Source of the DNA: Gorillibacterium timonense
Lineage (GTDB): Bacteria; Bacillota; Bacilli; Paenibacillales; NBRC-103111
NCBI RefSeq assembly: GCF_001457415.1
Contig: NZ_LN881723.1
Coordinates: 715,246 to 779,245, forward strand
Direction: 5' to 3'
Length of the DNA stretch: 64,000 nucleotides
This document shows positions 1 through 8,326 of this stretch, one piece after another (position 1 is the first letter of the stretch; each line of letters begins with the position of its first letter). A program made the translations under genes and the position numbers. The notes beneath the pieces were generated by a model. The model had not been told where the DNA came from. It was given only the letters and a program-made list of their open reading frames with translations, and did no database searches.

Positions 1-229
1 ATCCCTCATTATATCAGATTCCTATCTTGATGGACATGCCCAATCCCTTCAGTGCGAATACCGCATCCTTCTGATCGTAAAGGATCATGCGAACAACAAA
101 CAGCCGCTCCATGAAGGAGCAGCTGCGTGTCAGTGATCATCTGCAAATCGTTACGCGATTTTTATTCATCCTGTCTCTCCAGAACTGCGGGTCAGGCCTC
201 ATTAACTAGGTGATTTGCGAGCTTTCCCT
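1..229. other. Window start, no confident gene
   Basis: No recognisable gene. On the minus strand a short frame runs from an ATG at position 110 to a TGA near position 9 (about 33 codons, C-terminus GLGMSIKIGI), and an overlapping second frame is also open. I recognise neither. Either could be the tail of a decayed gene or chance. The sequence could equally be the downstream region of bofC, which ends at 230 reading in this direction. Confidence 0.3.
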
Positions 230-1039
230 TCACGAAGAAGTGGGTAAACCCGCTGCCATAAAGTCGCTGAACGTTGAAAGCACGCTGTTGAACTCCTCCA
301 GATCCTTGACCCGAATCCCCGCGTTCAACTGATTCCATGCATCCGGAGGGAGGCTGCTCTTCAAATCTTCCACATTCAATTGGAAAAAAGTTCGAATCAC
401 CCGCTGCTCTTCCGGTATGCCGTCGAACAGACTGAGATTGCCGTTCGCATCCACGCCGAAAAAGGCATTTTGTTTGCAGCCAGGAGATAAATCTTCGATG
501 GACTCGGTAAAAATGACATGGCCATCAGGCGCTTGCGTCGGCTTAAGTCCGGGATGGCTGGAGGCGTATTTCATCAGCTCTTGATTCGTCATCTCGCCAA
601 GCGCCTCCACCTCTTCGCCGCAGACATATATCCGCTTGAGGTAGACCTGACGAATCTCTGCCCCTTGGGCAATGGATTCAATAGCCTCATCCTCCGTTGT
701 GGGTTGGCTTGCAGGGGATGGCAATGGTTTGGCTAATCTCTTATCAAGGGCCAGCACAGCGTGGATCGTTCTCCGATTAGGCTCTGATACGACCGCGCCG
801 GTTGTACAGAAGCCTGCTGTTTCGTTTGCGGCGACGGTACAGAGACCTGTTGAACAAGTCATGCTGGTTTTACAGAGACCTGTTGCTTCCATCGTTGCTG
901 TGATTGTCTGCGCCTCCGCCGAAACGGGACCGGGACTGACGGACAGGCCGATCAACAAATAAAAGACGGCAAGTGAAATCCAACGCTTGCGGGAACGCAG
1001 CTGCTTCTTCAGTTTCTTCATCAGGCTGGACATCCGCAT
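230..1039 (-). CDS. bofC: BofC, forespore regulator of the sigma-K checkpoint
   Basis: Predicted secreted 269-residue protein. A basic N-terminus is followed by a hydrophobic signal segment (about 20-42). Residues about 127-260 match the BofC family: the stretch from VYLKRIYVCGEE through DLSPGC, NAFFGVDANG and VIRTFFQLNVEDL aligns by eye with B. subtilis BofC. In that organism BofC is made in the forespore and restrains SpoIVB, the signalling protease that triggers SpoIVFB-dependent activation of pro-sigma-K; spoIVFA/FB lie in this same window. It is about 90 residues longer than the B. subtilis protein because of an inserted segment (about 45-120) with four cysteines in imperfect TGLC/AGFC repeats. 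The ATG at 1039 is chosen because AAGGGG lies 6 nt upstream. That site is inside a perfect inverted repeat, described separately. Confidence 0.85.
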   Translation of the reverse strand: MRMSSLMKKLKKQLRSRKRWISLAVFYLLIGLSVSPGPVSAEAQTITATMEATGLCKTSMTCSTGLCTVAANETAGFCTTGAVVSEPNRRTIHAVLALDKRLAKPLPSPASQPTTEDEAIESIAQGAEIRQVYLKRIYVCGEEVEALGEMTNQELMKYASSHPGLKPTQAPDGHVIFTESIEDLSPGCKQNAFFGVDANGNLSLFDGIPEEQRVIRTFFQLNVEDLKSSLPPDAWNQLNAGIRVKDLEEFNSVLSTFSDFMAAGLPTSS

Positions 1040-1045
1040 GGCGAT

Positions 1046-1091
1046 TCCCCTTCTTCCGGTGTTTTCTTTAGCTTTTCCCGGAAGAAGGGGA
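1046..1091 (-). promoter_or_regulatory. Inverted repeat sequestering the bofC ribosome binding site
   Basis: A perfect 14-bp inverted repeat (arms 1046-1059 and 1078-1091, 18-nt loop) lies between safA and bofC. Read on the minus strand the distal arm holds the bofC Shine-Dalgarno AAGAAGGGGA, six bases before the ATG. No T-run follows, so it is not a standard terminator. A transcript carrying both arms should mask the start site. Confidence 0.6.
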
Positions 1092-1127
1092 GCTTATTCG
1101 GTTAATGTGGCACCCGAACGCCTTTCT

Positions 1128-3290
1128 TTAGCGGTATTGGTTGATCCAGGGATTATTGATTCGCTCCCCCTTCGGGGTCGGCTTTTTGCTGCGCCGTGCG
1201 AGGGTGTGCAGAGTCGCTTTGGCCGATGATTTCCTTTTCTTCGCAGCCGCACTCTTCACGGGAATCTCTTCTTCATCTGTGAACACTTCGGCTTGTGGGG
1301 GTAAGGCTGCTGCGGGAACGGCTACATCATCCCGATATTCCGGTTGAAATCCGTATAACCCCGTCGGATAAGGAATCGGACCTGAGGCTGGATTATAAAC
1401 ACCGGGAACTCCTGATGGGAACAAACCTCCTCCATAAGCTCCCCCGTCTGCCCAAGGAGCCACTTCGGGGTATCGAGCGGGATAGCCAGTCGGCATACCA
1501 CCCCATCCCGTTTGAGGGTAGCTGTACATGGGGTCGATCGCTCCGGGTTTTCCTGTGGGATATGGAGTGGCTGAGTACGGTGAAAATGGAGCATTCTCGG
1601 TACCCGAGTATGGGGAGATCATGGCGTTCTCCGCGCCCCCCGTGGAATACGGGGAGAACGCGGTGTTCTCAGTGCCCGTCGAATACGGAGAGAACCCGGT
1701 GTTCTCGGTGCCCGTCGAGTACGGGGAGAACGCAGTGTTCTCGGTGCCCGTCGAATACGGAGAGAACCCGGTGTTCTCGGTGCCCGTCGAGTACGGGGAG
1801 AACGCAATGTTCTCGGTGCCCGTCGAATACGGAGAGAACCCGGTGTTCTCAGTACCCGTCGAGTACGGGGAGAACGCGGTGTTCTCAGTACCCGTCGAGT
1901 ACGGGGAGAACGCAGTGTTCTCGGTGCCCCCCATGGAATATGGGGAGATCATGGCGTTCTCCGTACCAGCCACCGCTTGCGGCGAAATCGGTGCATTTCC
2001 TCCATCTGTCCACGGGTAGTACCCATAGGGAGATACTGCACTGCCTTGAGGATAGCCATAAGGAGAATAGTTGCTGTCGGCGGAGTGGCATCCGCAGGTT
2101 GACTGGGTTCCCACATAAGGAGAACTTGCAGCTGGATAAGTCCCGTACCCTTGTGCGGGGGTTTGATCGGCAGAATAGAGCGGTTGCTGCCCATAAGAGT
2201 AAGGCAAGAAGCCCGCATTGTCCTTGGATGCCGACGGTCCCGCTGCCAATGGATTTACGTTGTTGCTGGCGAGCGGCGAATAGCCAGGCCAGTTGGTGTT
2301 TCCCGCGCTAACGGGAGCTGCCGCGTTCCCTTGGTTCGAGAACGCCTCCACCGCCGGAACTTGATATTGCATAAACAAATGCTCGGAGGTGTATGGATTA
2401 CCTTCAGGTGAACTCGGCGAAACAGCAGTCGGAGTAAAATAGGGTGAAGTTTGTGGATAATCAGGAATATCTGAGATCGTAGGGATCTGTGGATAGTTGG
2501 GCTTCCCGGACGGTTTGACTGAGCTTGGAGACACGGACGGCTGCATAGGCTTGCTCGGTTGTATCGCCTCTGCCTGAGGCTTCGCCTGTTCGATCGGTTT
2601 CACCTGCGGCTTTTCATTCTCAACAGGTTTCGCCTTTTCAGCCGGTTTTACATTTTCCACCGGACTAACTTCAGCAGGCTTTTCTTTTTCGACTGGTTTC
2701 ACATTCTCCACAGGCTTCTCCACCACCGGAGCCGTATTCGCCTTCGGTGTTTCTACCACCGGCGCCGTATTCGCCTTCGGCGTTTCCGCCACTGGCGCCG
2801 TATTCGCCTTCGGCGTCTGGGCAACCGGTGCTGTGCTCGCCTTCGGCGTCTGAGCAACCGGCGCTGTATTTGCCTTCGGTGCTTGAGCAACCGGAGCCGT
2901 ATTCGCCTTCGGGTTTGCGGTTGCGGCTGTCGTGTATCCCATCGAATGGCTTCCGCTCACACCCGTTTGTTTCGGGATGTACACCACTTGATTCGTCATC
3001 AAAATATTGGGGTTGGTGATGTGAGGATTAGCGTCGATCAACGTTTTGAGAGGAACCCCCCACGCCTTCGACAGCTTCCACATCGTATCTCCCTGCTTTA
3101 CCGTATGAGCGTGCATGCCTTCCGGCGTGACCGGCACCGATCCCGATGGAATCTTAATCTTCATGCCAATCTCGAGCTTATCGGGATCGGCCAACCCGGG
3201 ATTCGCGGCGATGAGCTTGTCGAGGTTCACGTTGTATTTTTTGGCCAGCTCAAACAGCGTATCCCCGGCTTTCACCACATGAATTTTCAA
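1128..3290 (-). CDS. safA: SafA-like spore coat morphogenetic protein with two LysM domains and repeat arrays
   Basis: 720 residues. Two LysM domains stand at the N-terminus (about 3-48 and 61-106; VKAGDTLFELAKKYNV and VKQGDTMWKLSKAWGV). Next come six 11-residue PKANTAPVA repeats (127-192), a Pro/Lys/Glu-rich stretch, a Pro/Tyr/Ser-rich low-complexity body containing TENTxFSPYSTG repeats, and a basic tail. In B. subtilis SafA is a mother-cell protein that binds cortex peptidoglycan through LysM and organises the inner coat. That protein is about half this size and has one LysM. The position beside pheA and the coat-like composition support the assignment, while the repetitive body has no obvious homology. 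The ATG at 3290 has AGGAGGGA upstream. Confidence 0.75.
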   Translation of the reverse strand: MKIHVVKAGDTLFELAKKYNVNLDKLIAANPGLADPDKLEIGMKIKIPSGSVPVTPEGMHAHTVKQGDTMWKLSKAWGVPLKTLIDANPHITNPNILMTNQVVYIPKQTGVSGSHSMGYTTAATANPKANTAPVAQAPKANTAPVAQTPKASTAPVAQTPKANTAPVAETPKANTAPVVETPKANTAPVVEKPVENVKPVEKEKPAEVSPVENVKPAEKAKPVENEKPQVKPIEQAKPQAEAIQPSKPMQPSVSPSSVKPSGKPNYPQIPTISDIPDYPQTSPYFTPTAVSPSSPEGNPYTSEHLFMQYQVPAVEAFSNQGNAAAPVSAGNTNWPGYSPLASNNVNPLAAGPSASKDNAGFLPYSYGQQPLYSADQTPAQGYGTYPAASSPYVGTQSTCGCHSADSNYSPYGYPQGSAVSPYGYYPWTDGGNAPISPQAVAGTENAMISPYSMGGTENTAFSPYSTGTENTAFSPYSTGTENTGFSPYSTGTENIAFSPYSTGTENTGFSPYSTGTENTAFSPYSTGTENTGFSPYSTGTENTAFSPYSTGGAENAMISPYSGTENAPFSPYSATPYPTGKPGAIDPMYSYPQTGWGGMPTGYPARYPEVAPWADGGAYGGGLFPSGVPGVYNPASGPIPYPTGLYGFQPEYRDDVAVPAAALPPQAEVFTDEEEIPVKSAAAKKRKSSAKATLHTLARRSKKPTPKGERINNPWINQYR
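1570..1969 (-). repeat. 36-bp coding tandem array (TENTxFSPYSTG) in safA
   Basis: About eleven copies of a 36-bp unit within safA, encoding the 12-residue motif TENTxFSPYSTG. The central eight are nearly identical and alternate A/G at one position, which suggests higher-order duplication of a 72-bp pair. Flanking copies are diverged (TENAMISPYS, TENAPFSPYSA). Confidence 0.9.
2715..2912 (-). repeat. 33-bp coding tandem array (PKANTAPVAQT) in safA
   Basis: Six consecutive 33-bp units encoding PKANTAPVA(Q/E)(T/A), residues 127-192 of the SafA-like protein. The array links the LysM domains to the low-complexity body and is probably an extended linker. Confidence 0.9.
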
Positions 3291-3392
3291 TACAGTTCCC
3301 TCCTTCGGTTATGGAACGTCGGTCAGCATTCAGGCGGAGGCCGGCGCGTTCGGTCCAGCTTGCTTACGGGTTCCTGCCCAGATTTTCATTAC

Positions 3393-3419
3393 AGTCTATG
3401 CACGGAACTGGGCATTTGA
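3393..3419 (-). promoter_or_regulatory. Possible sigma-E promoter of safA
   Basis: On the minus strand TCAAAT (3414-3419) is followed after 13 nt by CATAGACT (3393-3400), close to the sigma-E -10 consensus CATACAHT. The transcript would begin about 95 nt before safA. Sigma-E control of safA is known in B. subtilis; the match here is imperfect. Confidence 0.35.
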
Positions 3420-3749
3420 CATCCCGCTGCGAAAAAAACATTCCTTTTCTGCCGGAATTTCGCCGAGCTTGGCCGAATTTATTCAAGCTGCGAAGCGTTC
3501 ATCCAAATGAATTCTCCAAAAAAGGTGCAATGAATCGCATCCACACAGCCTCAATTTGGTGTATTTTAAACATTTTCTAAAATTTATGGTAACCGCTCCA
3601 TTCATAAGTGCGTCTATTCATATAGTAAGTAATTGAGGCGGAATATGGGTAAGAGGTTTGTACTGCGCTTCCACCCAACCGAAAAACGAAATGCTTTCAG
3701 CTTTTGGATTATTTTATCAAATGCCATGATAGGGAGGACGATGTTCCCG

Positions 3750-4304
3750 ATGAAGAAAGCGGCTTGTTTGATTGTACTGGTAAGTGCGGTTTTGATAGTT
3801 GCCGCTTGCAGAAATTCAAATTCAGGTAATGAAAAGAACATCAACCAATTAACCCAAGAAATCGAACGGTTGAAAACCGAGAATTCACGTCTAACCGAGG
3901 AAATCGAGAAGGGTAAAGAATCCGATGAGAAAGTAAGGCCCGCAGCGGAGAAATGGGCGTCGTTAGATGATAGATACAGGATGTTAACGTATAGTTACAA
4001 GGCGCTGCTTAAAGCGGTCAAATACCACCCGGAAATCCTTCCCGCCCGGGTGGATTATGACGACCCGTTGAAGAAGCCCATTTTTGATGCTGTACAGGAT
4101 ATTACTAAACTCGTTCCCTTGAAGGAAAATCAATTTGCTGTACTTGCCTATGCCCATTTCGAACAAGAAACGACAGCATACATAGAAGTGATCTATATCG
4201 AAACAAATGGAGAAGGAGACGAAGAAAACGAGGAAATCCGAACGGGATCAAATCTAACGATTTATCTAGACAAGCAAAATGGCAAATGGGTCTTAAAAAA
4301 ATGA
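3750..4304 (+). CDS. Putative lipoprotein with N-terminal coiled coil
   Basis: 184 residues of unknown function. A lipoprotein signal (MKKAACLIVLVSAVLIVAAC) puts the lipidated Cys at residue 20. A heptad-rich segment follows (about 28-58, QLTQEIERLKTENSRLTEEI), predicted coiled coil, and then a globular C-terminal part of about 100 residues with no motif I recognise. It is likely anchored on the outer face of the membrane. The ATG at 3750 gives a standard lipoprotein leader with AGGGAGG 12 nt upstream. An in-frame ATG at 3741 is only 3 nt from that site. It sits alone on the plus strand between safA and the pheA operon, and a two-way terminator follows. Confidence 0.7.
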   Translation: MKKAACLIVLVSAVLIVAACRNSNSGNEKNINQLTQEIERLKTENSRLTEEIEKGKESDEKVRPAAEKWASLDDRYRMLTYSYKALLKAVKYHPEILPARVDYDDPLKKPIFDAVQDITKLVPLKENQFAVLAYAHFEQETTAYIEVIYIETNGEGDEENEEIRTGSNLTIYLDKQNGKWVLKK

Positions 4305-4320
4305 ACCTGCAAAGAGAACA

Positions 4321-4355
4321 AAAAACTGACGCCGGTAAGTCCGACATCAGTTTTT
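4321..4355. terminator. Bidirectional terminator between lipoprotein gene and pheA
   Basis: 15-bp hairpin (AAAAACTGACGCCGG paired with CCGACATCAGTTTTT, two wobble pairs, 5-nt loop) with A-tract and T-tract on either side. It serves the convergent lipoprotein gene and the pheA operon. Confidence 0.8.
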
Positions 4356-4454
4356 AGGTTGTAGCAGCTCACGCTAAAATCGGGTATGCCCCGTTGAGGA
4401 ACGGTATACATGGACATGGTGTTCATCAAACCGCTTGGTCGGCATTCGAATCCA

Positions 4455-5378
4455 TTACCGAACGACTTCGTGTTGAGAAAACTCATAAGGATAGGTCGGG
4501 TACGAGCCCATCACGCGCACCTGGCAGCGCAACGCTTCGATCTCGGCAAGCGCCGCCTGCAGAAGCACGGAATCGAGCGATTCCTCCACATCGATGTAAA
4601 AGTAATAGGTGCCCAGCTTCAGCTTGGTCGGCCGCGATTCGATCTTGGTCATGTTGATTCGCCGCCAAGCGAAGGTGGCAAGCACTTGATGGAGAGCGCC
4701 GGGAAAATCCTCCGGCAGAGTCACAATAATCGTCGTCTTGTGAAGCTCGCTCTCCGCCAGCTCCGGCCGCTGTTCACCCACGAGTACAAAACGTGTATAG
4801 TTGTTCTGGTGATCCGTGATATTCGGAGCGAGAACCTCCAGCCCATAGAGCTTGGCTGCAAGCTGGGTGCCGATAGCAGCTACGGCTTCGTCCGCTCCCG
4901 CACTCACCAATCGGACCCCCTCCGCGGTACTGGCCACATGCTCCAGCTCCACTTCCGGCAACTCCGCTCCCAGAAACTTGCGGCATTGAGCGATCGCCAC
5001 CGGAATCGAAATGACTTTGCGGACATGATCGTAAGGTTTTTCCCCATTGTCTTCAGCCGCCTGGGACGAATTCTCCTCTTGCCAGCCAGAAGGCCGTCTT
5101 CCGATCAGGTTTTGAATGGAAGGATAAACCCACTCCGCCTGGATCGGCAATTGATTTTCATGAATCAGATAGTCCATATGGAGACTCACGGAGCCGTCGA
5201 TCGCATTCTCGATCGGAATGACGCTCCAGTCGGTTTCTCCGTTAGCCGTCGCCCGAAAGACCTCGGCAATTTGCTTGTAGGGAATAAATTCATACTCCCC
5301 TCCCGCATCCCGGAAAAAATACCGGGCCGATTCGTCGGTTACGGTGCCATACGGCCCTAAAACGGCAATGCGCTTCAT
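4455..5378 (-). CDS. pheA: Prephenate dehydratase
   Basis: Converts prephenate to phenylpyruvate in phenylalanine synthesis (cytoplasmic). 307 residues. The N-terminal dehydratase domain (about 1-200) carries LGPYGTVTDES, the IPIENAIDGSV strand and the catalytic TRF of NYTRFVLVG. The C-terminal ACT domain (about 213-290) carries GALHQVLATFAWRRINMTKIESRP, the regulatory site for phenylalanine. A hydrophilic insert of about 22 residues near 95-117 (after LIGRRPSG) lengthens the usual 270-290 residue enzyme. It is the last gene of the pheB-hom-thrB-pheA operon, 6 bp after thrB. AAGGAG precedes the ATG. Confidence 0.95.
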   Translation of the reverse strand: MKRIAVLGPYGTVTDESARYFFRDAGGEYEFIPYKQIAEVFRATANGETDWSVIPIENAIDGSVSLHMDYLIHENQLPIQAEWVYPSIQNLIGRRPSGWQEENSSQAAEDNGEKPYDHVRKVISIPVAIAQCRKFLGAELPEVELEHVASTAEGVRLVSAGADEAVAAIGTQLAAKLYGLEVLAPNITDHQNNYTRFVLVGEQRPELAESELHKTTIIVTLPEDFPGALHQVLATFAWRRINMTKIESRPTKLKLGTYYFYIDVEESLDSVLLQAALAEIEALRCQVRVMGSYPTYPYEFSQHEVVR

Positions 5379-5384
5379 TCCCTG

Positions 5385-6383
5385 TTACTCCTTCCGAACG
5401 GTTTCCATAAATGTACGATGATTACCCGCGAGAGTCAACACACGAACCCCTTCGCGGCTCGGCTTCAAGCGCCGGATGGAAACGTCGATTCCATGTTCGG
5501 CCATCGTGTTCTTAAGGAAATCGGTCAATTCCTCCCCCTGCTCTTCGCGGGCATCTGCAAGCGCGATGAGCGTCGGCCCCGCTCCCGATAACGCGGCTCC
5601 AAGCGCTCCGTGGCTGGCGGCTCCGGCTAGCACCTCCGGCATCCCAGGAATCAGCCGCGCCCGGTACGGCTGGTGCAGCGCATCCTGCATGGCGTCCGCG
5701 ATCAGCTCGTAGCGCCCGGAGCAAAAAGCCGCCACCAGCAGGTTAGAGTGGCCAATGTTGAACACCGCGTCCTTCAGCGGCAAGCTCTGCGGCAGCACTT
5801 CACGCGCCTTGCGGGTGGACAGCTCAAAGTCGGGAATGGCAACGAACGACTCCAGGTGCTCGAGCGGTTGTACACCGATGTGCCGCGCCTCGGTTCCGTC
5901 CCAATAGGCGACAACAATGCCGCCGAAGAGAGAAGCCCCGACGTTATCCGGATGATGCTCCAGGGTGCATGCCAAGCGGAACAGCTCTTCCACAGGCAGC
6001 GGTTCAGGCAGCAGTGCGTTTGCAGCCGCGAGAGCGCCTACGATCGCAGCCGCGCTGCTGCCAAGTCCCCGCGTCAGCGGGATTTCGCTGTAGTTGGAGA
6101 TTTCCAGCTCCGGTGCCGCCAGGCCAGCTCGCTCGAACACCTTCACTGCGACTTCATATAGCAGATTGTCTTTCCCGTCCGGCAGCCCTTCCGTCTGCTC
6201 CCCATGAAGATGAACAACCGTCTTCTCGGCGATGCTCATCGCGATCCAGGTGTATAGCTCAAGCGCCATGCCGAGTGAATCAAAGCCAGGACCCAGGTTC
6301 GCGGTGCTCGCCGGCACCTTGACGACAACTGTTGTTTCGGGTAGCGTTCCCGCGTTCTTGTCAATCCTATCGTGTGTTGTCAT
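5385..6383 (-). CDS. thrB: Homoserine kinase
   Basis: Phosphorylates L-homoserine with ATP, committing it to threonine. 332 residues. GHMP-kinase features: the N-terminal substrate segment PASTANLGPGFDSLGMAL, the ATP-binding loop PLTRGLGSSAAAIVGA, and a C-terminal GAALSGAGPTLIAL. The start at 6383 (MTTHDR) is preferred because AAGGGG, overlapping the hom stop, lies at good distance. An ATG 19 codons upstream would extend 44 bp into hom without a better ribosome site. Tight coupling to hom implies one transcript. Confidence 0.95.
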   Translation of the reverse strand: MTTHDRIDKNAGTLPETTVVVKVPASTANLGPGFDSLGMALELYTWIAMSIAEKTVVHLHGEQTEGLPDGKDNLLYEVAVKVFERAGLAAPELEISNYSEIPLTRGLGSSAAAIVGALAAANALLPEPLPVEELFRLACTLEHHPDNVGASLFGGIVVAYWDGTEARHIGVQPLEHLESFVAIPDFELSTRKAREVLPQSLPLKDAVFNIGHSNLLVAAFCSGRYELIADAMQDALHQPYRARLIPGMPEVLAGAASHGALGAALSGAGPTLIALADAREEQGEELTDFLKNTMAEHGIDVSIRRLKPSREGVRVLTLAGNHRTFMETVRKE

Positions 6384-6396
6384 GAGAAGCAGCCCC

Positions 6397-7683
6397 TTAT
6401 CCTTCCACGCGATAGACGCTGCGGATTTCATGAACGACATCTAGCTTATCGAATTCCGCCAGCACCTGCAGCATGCCCGCTTTCGTCGCGTTATGCGTGA
6501 TCACAATGATTTCGGCGTGCGGGGTCGTCGCATTCGGATGCTGGAAGACCGACTCCAGGCTCACCTCGAATTCCGCGAAGATTTGGGTGATCCGGGCAAG
6601 TACTCCCGCGCGGTCAGCCACCTGGAGCAGCAGAAAATACTTCGAAACGATCTGCTCCGGTGTGCGCAGCCGTTTCTCCTGGTAGCGAGGAGGCAACTGG
6701 CCACCGTTCACGTCAAGGCGCAAATTCTTCGCAACCGACACCAGATCCGCGACGATGGAGGTAGCCGTCGGGAGCTCACCCGCTCCAGGACCGTAAAACA
6801 TGGTTTCACCGACTGACTCTCCATAGACATAGACGGCATTGAACACGCCGCTCACGCTGGCAAGGGGGTGATTCAGCCGCACCATCGTCGGTTCGACGCT
6901 AATGCTGACGCCATCTTCGGTCCGTTCCGCGATCCCGAGCAGCTTCACTTCATAGCCGAGCGTCTTGCCGTAGGCGATATCTTCCCGCGTGACCTGGGAA
7001 ATTCCTTTGACGGATACGTCCGCCAGCTCCACGTTGACATGGAAGCCGAGGCGGGAGAGAATGGTCATTTTCCGAGCCGCATCAAGCCCTTCCACATCGG
7101 AAGTCGGGTCCGACTCGGCATACCCGAGCGTTTGCGCCTCCTTTAGCACATCCGCATAAGCCGCTCCTTCCCGGCTCATCTTGCTGAGGATATAGTTGGT
7201 CGTTCCGTTCACGATCCCCATGATCTTGAGGATCCGATCGGACGAGAAGCCCTCGGTCAACGTCCGGATGATCGGAATACCGCCCGCTACGCTCGCTTCG
7301 TACATGATATCGCGCTTGTACTGTTCTGCCTGGGCCAAGATCTCGGTGCCATAGAGAGCCAGGAGATCTTTGTTCGCCGTGACGATATGCTTGCCGGAAG
7401 CGAGCGCTTCAAGCACATAGTCCTTGGTCGGCTCAAGCCCGCCCATGACCTCCACGATGACGTCGATTTCCGGGTCCTGCAAAATATCCTCCGCGCGTTC
7501 GGTCAACCGGTCCTGAGGAATCGGGATCGAACGATTCTTCGTGACGTCATTCACAAGAATGCGGCTGATTTCGATGGAGGTTCCGACTTGACGGACCAGA
7601 TCCTCCTGATGGCCTTCCACAATCCGGACCACGCCCGTTCCTACGGTGCCGAGTCCGAGCAGTCCAACTTTTATCGGTTTCAT
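6397..7683 (-). CDS. hom: Homoserine dehydrogenase with ACT domain
   Basis: Reduces aspartate semialdehyde to homoserine, the branch point to threonine and methionine. 428 residues. NAD(P)-binding GLLGLGTVGTGVV near residues 6-20, central TANKDLLALYG, catalytic region EASVAGGIPIIR and GIVNGTTNYILSKM, and a C-terminal ACT domain (about 350-428) for feedback control. The ATG at 7683 (MKPIKVG) begins directly before the dinucleotide fold with AAGGGGGAACCAGG upstream; a TTG nine codons earlier is less likely. It sits between pheB and thrB, so aromatic and aspartate-family genes share an operon here. Confidence 0.95.
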   Translation of the reverse strand: MKPIKVGLLGLGTVGTGVVRIVEGHQEDLVRQVGTSIEISRILVNDVTKNRSIPIPQDRLTERAEDILQDPEIDVIVEVMGGLEPTKDYVLEALASGKHIVTANKDLLALYGTEILAQAEQYKRDIMYEASVAGGIPIIRTLTEGFSSDRILKIMGIVNGTTNYILSKMSREGAAYADVLKEAQTLGYAESDPTSDVEGLDAARKMTILSRLGFHVNVELADVSVKGISQVTREDIAYGKTLGYEVKLLGIAERTEDGVSISVEPTMVRLNHPLASVSGVFNAVYVYGESVGETMFYGPGAGELPTATSIVADLVSVAKNLRLDVNGGQLPPRYQEKRLRTPEQIVSKYFLLLQVADRAGVLARITQIFAEFEVSLESVFQHPNATTPHAEIIVITHNATKAGMLQVLAEFDKLDVVHEIRSVYRVEG

Positions 7684-7829
7684 GAAGCCCTGGTTCCCCC
7701 TTATCATCAAAGATAACCGCCTGTGCCGGAGACTTCGGCCTCAAACGTTTATCGATCGGTTATCCGAATCGTCTACAGATGTTCCTTGGATCGCCGCATG
7801 ACTGGCAGACGAACGGCTGTACGAATGTT

Positions 7830-8279
7830 TTACCCTCTGCCGATCACCGCGGAACCCTTCACTCCGTCGATTTCCCGGACGGCTGCGAGCAGGTCGTCCA
7901 GCTCTCCCTTCATCTGGGAAATGTCCGCCGTGATGACCGCATTTGCCATTCCTTGAAGCGGAATCGACTGATGGATTGTCAGCACGTTGGCTTCCCTCCC
8001 CGCGATCATGCCGAGCACCCGAGACAGGATGCCCGAGCGATGCTCCAGATCCAAAGACAGCGTCACCAGATTTTCCCGGTCCAGCTGGCTGAGCGAATGA
8101 ATGCCGTCCTTGTACTTGTAGTACGCACTGCGGCTCAGGGATACCTGGTCCACCGCTTCGCCTACGGTCTTCACCTTTCCCCTCACCAGCAGCTCCTTGG
8201 CCTGAATCGTCTTGAGCAGGGCTTCGGGCAGAATGTCTTCTTTCACAAGATAATAGCGTTCCTTTCCCTGCGGCTCCAC
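7830..8279 (-). CDS. pheB: ACT-domain protein, PheB / UPF0735 family
   Basis: 149 residues matching the PheB family (UPF0735): N-terminal YYLVKEDILPEALLKTIQAKELL with a helix-turn-helix-like segment (VGEAVDQVSLSRSAYYKYKDGI), then a C-terminal ACT domain (about 68-145, LVTLSLDLEHRSGILSRVLGMIAGREANVLTI split over two strands). The molecular role is not settled. The ACT domain suggests amino acid sensing and the HTH-like part suggests regulation. First gene of the operon. The GTG start at 8279 has GAGGAGG 11 nt upstream and a sigma-A promoter about 50 bp further up. Confidence 0.85.
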   Translation of the reverse strand: MEPQGKERYYLVKEDILPEALLKTIQAKELLVRGKVKTVGEAVDQVSLSRSAYYKYKDGIHSLSQLDRENLVTLSLDLEHRSGILSRVLGMIAGREANVLTIHQSIPLQGMANAVITADISQMKGELDDLLAAVREIDGVKGSAVIGRG

Positions 8280-8326
8280 CGTCTTAGCGTCCTCCTCAAA
8301 AAGACTCTTGTTTATACTTAGAGGAC

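Noticed and set aside
1570-1969. CRISPR-like array
   Set aside because: Units are contiguous 36-bp coding repeats without spacers, and no cas genes are present.
1295-2311. Long plus-strand frames across the safA repeat region (including a 163-codon frame with 12-residue repeats)
   Set aside because: Repeat periods are multiples of three, so several frames stay open on both strands. The minus-strand gene has the ribosome site, two LysM domains and coat-like composition; the others have none.
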